Origin: CAYVUI01 sp964454745
Lineage (GTDB): Bacteria; Planctomycetota; Phycisphaerae; Sedimentisphaerales; Anaerohalosphaeraceae
Length of the DNA: 6,389 bases
Direction: 5' to 3'
NCBI GenBank assembly: GCA_964454745.1
Contig: CAYVUI010000165.1
Coordinates: 1 to 6,389 of the forward strand
Shown: piece after piece, positions 1 through 5,059 of the stretch
Numbering within the stretch: the first letter of the stretch is position 1
How the letters are laid out: each line of letters begins with the position of its first letter
The notes under the pieces: generated by a model
Told to the model about the DNA's origin: nothing
Databases searched by the model: none
What the model saw: the letters and a program-made list of their open reading frames with translations, nothing else
Position numbers and translations under genes: made by a program

Positions 1-58
1 TTGGCTTTGAGTGCGTCGCTCAATACTATCAAAATACCTGTGAACGGTTACGATAAAT

Positions 59-1102
59 CTACGGGTTGACTGCCGGCGGTGCGGGTTCGAGCGGGACGAG
101 TTTAAACACCGCCGTCCGCGGCGGGCCGGCGAGCATGATCTCATTTCGACGGAGGTACTCCTCGGGGAAGTTGTAGCGCACCTGGCGTGTGATTTCGCCC
201 TGGATGTTCTCATCGCCGTCGCGGACTTCCACGATGACGTGGTATCGTGTGTGCTTATCGTACGCATCGAAGGCCTGCGGGGTCGCCTTGAAATTGGTCG
301 CACTGGTCAGCTCGTTTTCATTGACCAGCTCGACACGGTAGCTGCCCTGGATATTGCGGCTGATATTGAAACCGATCCGCGGCTGAAGGACGTGGTCGTC
401 GAGTGCTTCGACGAGACTGGGCAGTCGTACCTCAACGGCAATATCCGCAAAACGCCGCTTTTCGAGCAGCGGCGAGAGTTTCACGTAAGGCTTCACCTTG
501 ACCGGCGCGGACCGTGCGCGCTCGATCTGCGGGGGCGTCAGTTCTACGTTGGCGCGGAGCAGGTCACCGGTCCAGTCACTGGGCACGAACATTTTGACCT
601 GCGGCGGTTCGATGGTATCGTGCGGGATGGACTGGTTGCTCTCGTCGAGAACCAGCACGGTGAGCCATTTTTCCACCAGTTCTTCGACCCGGACGCGAAC
701 CGTCTCCGGGCTGACCGCGACGACCGAAAGGCCGCGGCCGCGAATCTTGCTCGATTCTCTCAAAAACGGCAGCAGCGAGATGTCATAGTTGCCCGGCGTG
801 GCCTGGCCCTGGTTTTCCACGTTGTAGAAAAATTCGAGCGTCTCATGACCGATCTCCATCCCAACGCCGTGGAGGTCCCTTTGCAGCTCGGCGATCTTGG
901 CCGCAGGGCCCTGAAAGGTAATGTCCAGGCCGATAGAGGTCGTACCGTTATCAAAGGTAACAAGCAGTTTTTCCGGGGTGCGCGGCGCGATGCGGAGCGA
1001 GCTGGCCTCGGTCACCTGTTCTTCCTGGGCCATATAAGCCCACGACCAGATAAAGACCGTCAGGAATGCAACCAGTAGAAATTTTTTGAATTTTTCAGCC
1101 AT
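59..1102 (-). CDS. cdaR: YbbR-domain protein CdaR, regulator of the diadenylate cyclase
   Basis: Extracytoplasmic partner of the membrane diadenylate cyclase CdaA; in Firmicutes CdaR binds CdaA and modulates c-di-AMP synthesis. The 347-residue product starts with a short basic segment (MAEKFKKF) and one hydrophobic helix at about residues 8-24, then an all-soluble remainder with no further membrane segment, the usual single-anchor YbbR layout. At least two YbbR-like units can be read, about 38-141 and 143-230; the first ends in the characteristic pattern VVAVSPETVRVRVEE (126-140). A further beta-rich stretch runs from about 240 to 335, and the C-terminus is Pro-rich. The ATG at 1100-1102 lies 3 bases after the cdaA stop, and an AGGAG inside the end of cdaA (1115-1119) sits 12 bases upstream, so the two genes are surely cotranscribed and probably translationally coupled. 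Family assignment rests on the domain pattern plus the cdaA neighbour; the direction of regulation (activating or inhibiting) cannot be read from sequence. Confidence 0.88.
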   Translation of the reverse strand: MAEKFKKFLLVAFLTVFIWSWAYMAQEEQVTEASSLRIAPRTPEKLLVTFDNGTTSIGLDITFQGPAAKIAELQRDLHGVGMEIGHETLEFFYNVENQGQATPGNYDISLLPFLRESSKIRGRGLSVVAVSPETVRVRVEELVEKWLTVLVLDESNQSIPHDTIEPPQVKMFVPSDWTGDLLRANVELTPPQIERARSAPVKVKPYVKLSPLLEKRRFADIAVEVRLPSLVEALDDHVLQPRIGFNISRNIQGSYRVELVNENELTSATNFKATPQAFDAYDKHTRYHVIVEVRDGDENIQGEITRQVRYNFPEEYLRRNEIMLAGPPRTAVFKLVPLEPAPPAVNP

Positions 1103-1105
1103 AAA

Positions 1106-2017
1106 TCACGGGGACTCCTGGGGCTGGGGTTCATTTTTTTCCGGCTCTGGTTTTGCTTTTTGGGGTTTGGGTTCGGGTTTTTCAGCGGGCTGCGCGGCCT
1201 GTTCCTCTGCCTTTTCTAGGATGGGAGCCGTCTCAACAACGGCGGATTTGAGCGATTTGCGAAGCTGCGTTTCCGAGATATTCCGTGTAAGCTTTCCTTC
1301 CAGGGCCAGGGAGATAATCCCGGTCTCTTCCGAGACGATAATAACTGTCGCGTCGGAGCTGGAACTGATCCCGACCGCGGCGCGGTGGCGGGAGCCGAGC
1401 TGGCGGCCCTCGAAGCTGTCGCCCTCTGCGAGGGGAAGCTGGACACGGGCGGCGATAATACGGTCGGCCCGGATCACCACGGCCATATCATGCAGCGGCG
1501 TACCGGGATAGAAGATGGTTTTGAGCAGTTCGGCGGTCACTTTTGAGTCGATACGCACGCCGGTCTCGATAAATTCGCCGAGGCCGACCTGCTGCTCAAT
1601 GACGATAATCGCGCCGGTGCGGGTTCCGGACATCTGGGTGACAGCCTTGATGATCTCCTCGACGCTTCGGGTGAGCTGCTGGGGAGAGCTGGTCAGAAAC
1701 CTGGCCTGTCCGATCCGGATGAGCATGCGCCGTATTTCCGGCTGAAAGGCGATCACCGCGACGACGAGCACGGAGATTACAAAGCTTTTGGAGAGAAAAA
1801 CGATGCGTTCGAGCCCGAAATAGCGGGCAACCAGGCTGATAATGACGGTTCCAAAGACGAGAATGAGCACAACCCCTCGAAAGAGCCTCTCGCCGCGGGT
1901 GCCTTCGAGGAAGCTGACGGCCCAGTAGACCACGATCCCAATAAGCAATAATTCGAGGAGGATTACAAAGCGTTCGGTCAGTGTGGTGTTGAAGAGGTAC
2001 TCGAGAATCGCGTTCAA
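1106..2017 (-). CDS. cdaA: Membrane diadenylate cyclase CdaA (c-di-AMP synthase), with DMA in place of DGA
   Basis: Condenses two ATP into cyclic di-AMP at the inner face of the cytoplasmic membrane. The 303-residue protein has three N-terminal hydrophobic helices (about 18-37, 45-67, 78-91), then the family hallmark FQPEIRRML (91-99), and a DAC (DisA_N) domain at about 100-262. Visible active-site motifs are TPLHDMA (173-179), SRHRAAVG (209-216, containing the RHR triphosphate-contacting motif) and SEETG (229-233). The normally Asp-Gly-Ala motif reads Asp177-Met178-Ala179; codons lie at 1481-1489 and the Met codon is unambiguous. The catalytic Asp and the RHR are kept. Residues from about 262 to 303 form a Pro/Glu/Lys-rich low-complexity tail not typical of the B. 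subtilis protein. The start is a TTG (2015-2017) with a GGGAG (2025-2029 on the complement) 7 bases upstream; no ATG start is available before the first membrane helix. It is followed 3 bases later by cdaR. Identification is firm; full catalytic activity is inferred. Confidence 0.93.
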   Translation of the reverse strand: MNAILEYLFNTTLTERFVILLELLLIGIVVYWAVSFLEGTRGERLFRGVVLILVFGTVIISLVARYFGLERIVFLSKSFVISVLVVAVIAFQPEIRRMLIRIGQARFLTSSPQQLTRSVEEIIKAVTQMSGTRTGAIIVIEQQVGLGEFIETGVRIDSKVTAELLKTIFYPGTPLHDMAVVIRADRIIAARVQLPLAEGDSFEGRQLGSRHRAAVGISSSSDATVIIVSEETGIISLALEGKLTRNISETQLRKSLKSAVVETAPILEKAEEQAAQPAEKPEPKPQKAKPEPEKNEPQPQESP

Positions 2018-2039
2018 GAATCCGCTCCCGTGGCTCTTA

Positions 2040-2080
2040 TCCTGAAATAATCAGGAAATTTGTATCGGGCCCGCAGCCCG
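2040..2080 (-). other. Two short hairpins between the lipoprotein gene and cdaA
   Basis: Read on the minus strand, the first hairpin (2066-2080) has stem CGGGC/GCCCG with a 5-base loop and is followed by ATACAAATTT. The second (2040-2056) has a 6-bp stem TCCTGA/TCAGGA with a 5-base AT-rich loop and ends about 10 bases before the cdaA Shine-Dalgarno. Neither is followed by a clear U-run, so strong intrinsic termination is not supported. They could act as an attenuating or RNA-processing element that lowers cdaA expression relative to the lipoprotein gene. No convincing separate cdaA promoter was seen in this 74-base gap. Confidence 0.3.
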
Positions 2081-2091
2081 GTTTCTCCATT

Positions 2092-2313
2092 TTATCTTAC
2101 GTATTTATCGCTGAGTCTGGAGGGACGGTCGGTCATCCAGAAATCGTCCATATCGTCCTGAATTTGCTTGTTTTCCGTAATCAGCTTTCTGGCATGGTCT
2201 CTGTCGACCTCGCTTGCGGTTCTTCCCGGTGCGGCACAGCCGAACATCGTGACCAGCCACGCAAACAGGAGAACTGAAATCAGCACACGCCAGATTATTG
2301 TATTCTTTCTCAT
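2092..2313 (-). CDS. Small predicted lipoprotein, function unknown
   Basis: A 73-residue product not assigned to a named family. It opens with a charged n-region (MRKNT), a hydrophobic core at about residues 6-24, and the lipobox-like sequence TMFGC with Cys26 as the likely lipidated residue; the -3 and -2 residues (Met, Phe) are not the classical Leu-Ala/Ser, so lipidation is likely rather than certain. The mature part is about 48 residues, strongly hydrophilic, and ends with FWMTDRPSRLSDKYVR. The start at 2311-2313 is chosen because GAGG lies 5 bases upstream on the coding strand. A longer in-frame ATG at 2362-2364 has no good Shine-Dalgarno, would put 17 non-signal residues before the signal peptide, and would lie only a few bases from the predicted transcription start. 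The gene heads a leftward unit with cdaA and cdaR downstream after 74 bases, suggesting co-expression, but no functional link is shown. Confidence 0.72.
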   Translation of the reverse strand: MRKNTIIWRVLISVLLFAWLVTMFGCAAPGRTASEVDRDHARKLITENKQIQDDMDDFWMTDRPSRLSDKYVR

Positions 2314-2376
2314 TTCTGCCTCTGGATAAAACTTATCATATAAGACCACAACAGGGCCAAACATTTACCGCCGTTG

Positions 2377-2404
2377 ATTTTAACAGGGCCACTGAGGTTG
2401 TCAA
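2377..2404 (-). promoter_or_regulatory. Strong sigma70-type promoter for the lipoprotein-cdaA-cdaR unit
   Basis: On the minus strand there is a perfect -35 hexamer TTGACA (2399-2404), a 16-bp spacer and a -10 hexamer TAAAAT (2377-2382; 5 of 6 matches). The TG one base before the -10 also gives an extended -10. The predicted start is near 2370, leaving a leader of about 57 bases before the chosen ATG at 2313. This is the best promoter match in the window. It probably drives the whole leftward unit, since no second promoter was seen before cdaA. Confidence 0.7.
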
Positions 2405-2482
2405 CGCTAAAAAAGCTTTATTTGTTCAACAATTTCGCTGTTTTCATGAAAAACGCCCCTTTCGTAAATCCTGATTTGAATT

Positions 2483-2488
2483 TATGAT
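2483..2488 (+). promoter_or_regulatory. Possible -10 element for the ABC-F gene
   Basis: TATGAT matches the sigma70 -10 consensus at 5 of 6 positions and lies 9 bases before the ATG at 2498. A start point 6-7 bases further on would give an mRNA with almost no leader. The sequence 16-18 bases upstream is only a weak -35 match, so this is tentative. Confidence 0.35.
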
Positions 2489-2497
2489 ACGTGGCCT

Positions 2498-4447
2498 ATG
2501 CCGATTGTATCGCTAAATGACATCTTTTTAATGTTCGGGCCGGAAAAGGTCTTCGATCATGCGAATCTAAAGCTCTATGCGAGCCACAAGGTCGGGCTGA
2601 TCGGACCCAATGGCTCTGGAAAGACGACATTGTTTCGCCTGATCCTCGGGAAATGCCAGCCGGATTCCGGGACCGTGTTTGTACGAAAGAACATCCGAAT
2701 TGCGTATCTGCCCCAGCAGCCCCATCTCGAAAAAGGCCTTACGGTTCGTCAGGCACTGGAAAGCCAGTTGGGCGGCATTCGCAAACTTGAGAAACAGCTT
2801 GCCGAGGTTTCCGCGAAAATGGGCGAATCGAAAGGGGCCGAGCTCTCCCAGGCGATGCATGAATATGAGCGAATCAACCACGAAATGGAGATTTCCGGGG
2901 CGTTTGACTACAACCGGCGGATTGAGGCGGCCCTGGATGGACTGGACCTGCCCGAAGATATCATGGATAAAAGGGTTGAGACGCTAAGCGGGGGCCAGGT
3001 TTCGCGGCTGTACCTGGCGCGGGTTCTGGTCAGCCAGGCGGATTTACTGCTTCTTGACGAGCCGACGAACCACCTGGATTTGAATATGACGACGTGGCTG
3101 GAGGGGTATCTGCGGTCTTTTTCCAAGGCGCTGGTGGTCATCAGCCACGACAGGTACCTGCTCGACGCGGTGTGCAACCGCACGGTGGAGATTGAGACAA
3201 AGAAGATTGTTTCCTGGAGCGGCAATTACAGTGATTACGTTGAGGCGAAGGAGCAAAAGGCCCTGCACCGCGAGCGGGAGTACCAGAAACGCAAAGAAAT
3301 GGTGGAAAACACGCTGGATTTTATCGCCCGCAACAAGAACCAGGAGGGCATGCGCAAGACGGCGATGGGCCGTAAAACCCGGCTGGAGCGGATGTTAAAG
3401 GAGAACCCGGACTTTTTGGACCGGGGGGCCGGGCCGACAGAGGGGATCTCCTTTAACCTGGACAGCCCGACGGGTAAAAGCGAACTGGTGGCCCGATGTG
3501 AGAACCTGGGTAAGGCTTTCGGGGATTTAAAGCTGTTTGAGGATCTGACATTTGATGTATTGCGTGGTGAGCGGTTCTGTATAACCGGACCCAATGGGAC
3601 CGGAAAAAGCACACTGATGAAGATTGCCCTGGGCCAGACGGAGCCGGACAGCGGGTCGATCCGCCTTGGCAGGGAGCTAAAGGCGGGGTACCTGGACCAG
3701 ATGGGCGACACCCTCGATCCGAAAAAGACGGTACTGGAGCAGGGCCGCAGCGTCCGGCCGGATTTGAGCGAGGAAAAGGTGCGGAACATGCTTGGGGCGT
3801 TTTTGTTCCGCGGGGATGACGTTTTTAAGCCGATTTCGGCCCTTAGCGGCGGGCAGACGAACCGGCTGATGCTTTTTTGTTTGATGATCTCGCAGCCGGA
3901 CGTGATTTTGCTCGATGAGCCGACCAACCACCTGGATATCCAGAGCCGCGAAGCCCTCGAACAGGCTCTGGACGCTTACGAGGGCACGATTATCGCGATC
4001 AGCCACGACCGGTACTTCCTGGATCGGGTCGCGGAACGGCTGCTGGTGATCGGTGAGAGCCCCGAGGGGCACAAGCAAATGGGGGGTTTTGAGCTGTATG
4101 ACTCACAGGAGGGGGTGTACTCAAAATATATCGAGACGCGGACCGCCCGGGCCCAGCATGCCCGTGAGCAGATGGAAAAGAAGAAGGCCAAAGCAAAAGC
4201 CGCGGCAAAACCGGACCCAAACCGCGGTGCGGCCCCGCTGGAATTGAAGGAATTCAATAAGTATCAGCCCGACCAGATCGAAGAGATGATCCTTGAGCTG
4301 GAGATTGAGATCGAGGCGATGCAGGAGCAGTTTGGCGATACGGAAATTTACCAGAATCCGGAAAAACTCGCCACGCTCAATGAAAAATTTGAGGCTAAAA
4401 AACAGCGTCTGGATCTTTTGTACCGTGCTTATGAATACCGATCGTAG
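2498..4447 (+). CDS. ABC-F family ATPase (Uup/YdiF-like, ribosome-associated)
   Basis: Soluble protein with two fused ABC ATPase domains and no membrane segments, the ABC-F architecture; members bind the ribosomal E site and help translation through stalls, or protect against antibiotics. The 649 residues show NBD1 with Walker A GPNGSGKT (36-43), signature LSGGQ (163-167), Walker B plus DEPTNHLD (183-194) and switch ISHDR (215-219). NBD2 has GPNGTGKS (364-371), LSGGQ (449-453), ILLDEPTNHLD (470-480) and ISHDR (501-505). The basic, helical linker (about 245-305) is the segment that contacts P-site tRNA in the family. After NBD2 a Lys/Ala-rich stretch (about 560-572) leads to a coiled-coil C-terminal domain (about 583-648) resembling the ABC_tran_CTD of Uup. 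All catalytic motifs are intact. The helix after the second signature (NRLMLFCLMISQPD) is unusually hydrophobic compared with the common ARxALAxLL pattern. No Shine-Dalgarno precedes the ATG. The exact subfamily cannot be settled here, and resistance function is not implied. Confidence 0.93.
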   Translation: MPIVSLNDIFLMFGPEKVFDHANLKLYASHKVGLIGPNGSGKTTLFRLILGKCQPDSGTVFVRKNIRIAYLPQQPHLEKGLTVRQALESQLGGIRKLEKQLAEVSAKMGESKGAELSQAMHEYERINHEMEISGAFDYNRRIEAALDGLDLPEDIMDKRVETLSGGQVSRLYLARVLVSQADLLLLDEPTNHLDLNMTTWLEGYLRSFSKALVVISHDRYLLDAVCNRTVEIETKKIVSWSGNYSDYVEAKEQKALHREREYQKRKEMVENTLDFIARNKNQEGMRKTAMGRKTRLERMLKENPDFLDRGAGPTEGISFNLDSPTGKSELVARCENLGKAFGDLKLFEDLTFDVLRGERFCITGPNGTGKSTLMKIALGQTEPDSGSIRLGRELKAGYLDQMGDTLDPKKTVLEQGRSVRPDLSEEKVRNMLGAFLFRGDDVFKPISALSGGQTNRLMLFCLMISQPDVILLDEPTNHLDIQSREALEQALDAYEGTIIAISHDRYFLDRVAERLLVIGESPEGHKQMGGFELYDSQEGVYSKYIETRTARAQHAREQMEKKKAKAKAAAKPDPNRGAAPLELKEFNKYQPDQIEEMILELEIEIEAMQEQFGDTEIYQNPEKLATLNEKFEAKKQRLDLLYRAYEYRS

Positions 4448-4533
4448 AATATCGAGGTTAAAATACGGGCCCTGTTTGTGAGCAAAAGTGGTAAAGCTGA
4501 TAAAAAGGGCGATTTCAGTACTGTTAAAAGGGT

Positions 4534-4542
4534 TGTGGATAA
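4534..4542 (-). promoter_or_regulatory. Perfect DnaA box
   Basis: The plus strand reads TGTGGATAA, the exact complement of the consensus TTATCCACA. It is the only 9/9 match noticed in this intergenic region and lies 231 bases before the AT-rich segment. Confidence 0.8.
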
Positions 4543-4545
4543 CTT

Positions 4546-4583
4546 GTTACCGCCTGTGAGCTTTCGGGCGGTAACTCACAGGC
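4546..4583. repeat. Two interleaved 9-bp inverted repeats
   Basis: GTTACCGCC (4546-4554) is the exact complement of GGCGGTAAC (4567-4575), and GCCTGTGAG (4552-4560) is the exact complement of CTCACAGGC (4575-4583). The arms are ordered A-B-A'-B' instead of nested, so they are not one hairpin: either arm pair can form, or both in a pseudoknot topology. They start 3 bases after the perfect DnaA box. The function is unknown; as DNA they might be sites for dimeric or cooperative proteins, and as RNA a switchable fold. Confidence 0.7.
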
Positions 4584-4666
4584 CGACGGCGGCATATCAG
4601 GCTTCCAACAGATCCGTACCCGGGTTTCTCACAGAAGCGAAAATGTCTCACTGGAAATCTCACAGG
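4553..4666. repeat. Clustered CTCACAGG octamers
   Basis: The octamer CTCACAGG occurs exactly at 4575-4582 and 4659-4666 and as its complement at 4553-4560. One-mismatch copies are at 4628-4635 (CTCACAGA) and 4647-4654 (CTCACTGG). The last exact copy directly abuts the DnaA box at 4667. This density in about 115 bases of non-coding DNA suggests binding sites for an origin or transcription factor, not yet identified. Confidence 0.5.
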
Positions 4667-4683
4667 TTATCCACCGTGGAAAA
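4667..4683. promoter_or_regulatory. Inverted pair of degenerate DnaA boxes
   Basis: TTATCCACC (4667-4675, plus strand) matches the consensus at 8 of 9 positions. The complement of 4675-4683, TTTTCCACG, matches at 7 of 9. The two overlap by one base and form the small palindrome TCCAC-C-GTGGA. Confidence 0.6.
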
Positions 4684-4724
4684 AGCCCCCATGCGACACC
4701 CTAAACAAGTGTGTATTCTAGACT

Positions 4725-4750
4725 TGTGGAGATATCCACATTGTGGACTT
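4725..4750. promoter_or_regulatory. Inverted DnaA-box pair plus a weak third box
   Basis: ATATCCACA (4732-4740, plus) matches the DnaA consensus at 8 of 9. It overlaps a minus-strand 7/9 match (4725-4733), giving the palindrome-like TGTGGAGATATCCACA. A third TGTGGA at 4742-4747 begins a 6/9 minus-strand match (4742-4750). This group is the one nearest the AT-rich segment. Confidence 0.6.
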
Positions 4751-4772
4751 AACAATTTCACCGGGTATATGA

Positions 4773-4810
4773 CTACTAAGACTAATTTCATTAATTCTTT
4801 ATTATTTTAT
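4773..4810. other. Candidate DnaA-trio run and AT-rich DNA unwinding element
   Basis: From 4773 the plus strand reads CTA-CTA-AGA-CTA; the complementary strand read 3' to 5' gives GAT-GAT-TCT-GAT, three of four fitting the DnaA-trio pattern described for bacterial origins. It follows a small GC-rich block (ACCGGG, 4760-4765). It runs into 4783-4810, which has no G and only two C in 28 bases, the lowest-melting segment noticed in the window. Position beside the 4725-4750 boxes supports an unwinding role; this is inferred, not shown. Confidence 0.5.
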
Positions 4811-4830
4811 CTGTCATAAACAAAAACCCA

Positions 4831-4847
4831 ACAGGGGATTCGCCTGT
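4831..4847 (-). other. Weak hairpin followed by a T-rich run on the minus strand
   Basis: ACAGG (4831-4835) pairs with CCTGT (4843-4847) around a 7-base loop. Read on the minus strand, the stem is followed by TGGGTTTTTG. That resembles a weak intrinsic terminator shielding the AT-rich element from leftward transcription, but no gene on the minus strand reads into it, and a 5-bp stem is marginal. Confidence 0.2.
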
Positions 4848-4958
4848 CAACCGGACATGCCTGTACTGAAACCTCCGATTTTATGAGCATGGGGTGGAGC
4901 GGGAAGAAAGCGGGCTAAAAATTGCGAGGCGTCAGCAAAAAAACCTTTTCAAAGCCTC

Positions 4959-4987
4959 CATAATGCGGTACATTATGCGTTTAAAAT
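4959..4987 (+). promoter_or_regulatory. Dyad CATAATG-N5-CATTATG with adjacent -10-like box upstream of dnaN
   Basis: CATAATG (4959-4965) and CATTATG (4971-4977) are perfect 7-bp inverted arms separated by CGGTA. Four bases later TAAAAT (4982-4987) matches a sigma70 -10 at 5 of 6, placing the dyad where a -35 would be; no good TTGACA is present. This arrangement would suit an operator or an activator site for dnaN transcription, with a leader of about 65 bases. The promoter call itself is weak. Confidence 0.4.
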
Positions 4988-5059
4988 ATAGATTCGCGAG
5001 GACGGCTTTGTATGGGACTTTTCGCGGATCGCAATGGATTGATAATTTCAGAGGCAGCC

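Larger units (their letters stand above)
4448..5059. other. Putative chromosomal replication origin (oriC) region
   Basis: This 612-base stretch between the ABC-F gene and dnaN has no credible coding sequence. It contains a perfect DnaA box, further degenerate boxes in inverted pairs, a cluster of CTCACAGG-like octamers, interleaved inverted repeats, a CTA-rich trinucleotide run, and a 28-base segment with 26 A/T. The order (boxes, then CTA triplets, then AT-rich DNA) matches the usual bacterial arrangement of DnaA-binding region followed by the unwinding element, and dnaN is the next gene. dnaA itself is not in the window. The part from about 4820 to 4958 shows only a weak hairpin at 4831-4847. 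The call is inference from sites and context. Confidence 0.72.

Noticed and set aside
1..32. Possible start of a further leftward gene (TTG at 30-32 with AGG upstream on the minus strand)
   Set aside because: Only ten codons are visible and they match no family I recognise; too little to call. Otherwise nothing was seen in the first 58 bases.
239..1078. A 279-codon open frame on the plus strand opposite cdaR
   Set aside because: It is wholly antisense to a well-supported gene, is very rich in Arg, Asp and His as expected from reading complementary GC-rich codons, and has no family pattern or Shine-Dalgarno.
2314..2364. Longer lipoprotein start at 2364
   Set aside because: No good Shine-Dalgarno, lies only about 6 bases from the predicted transcription start, and displaces the signal peptide from the N-terminus.
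2350..2391. Direct repeat AACAGGGCCA (2350-2359 and 2382-2391)
   Set aside because: Two 10-base copies 32 bases apart flank and overlap the lipoprotein promoter, but with only two copies and no symmetry this could be chance.
3235..3927. A 230-codon open frame on the minus strand opposite the ABC-F gene
   Set aside because: It is the antisense of the linker and NBD2 coding sequence, Ser/Arg/Pro-rich with no domain, a common shadow of ABC ATPase genes.
4478..4819. A 113-codon plus-strand frame across the putative origin
   Set aside because: GTG start without Shine-Dalgarno, composition dictated by DnaA boxes and repeats, no family resemblance; the end lies in the AT-rich element.
5012..5059. 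Longer dnaN start at the ATG 5012
   Set aside because: The extra 16 residues have no counterpart in clamps; the 5060 ATG has GAGG 5 bases upstream and gives the normal length.
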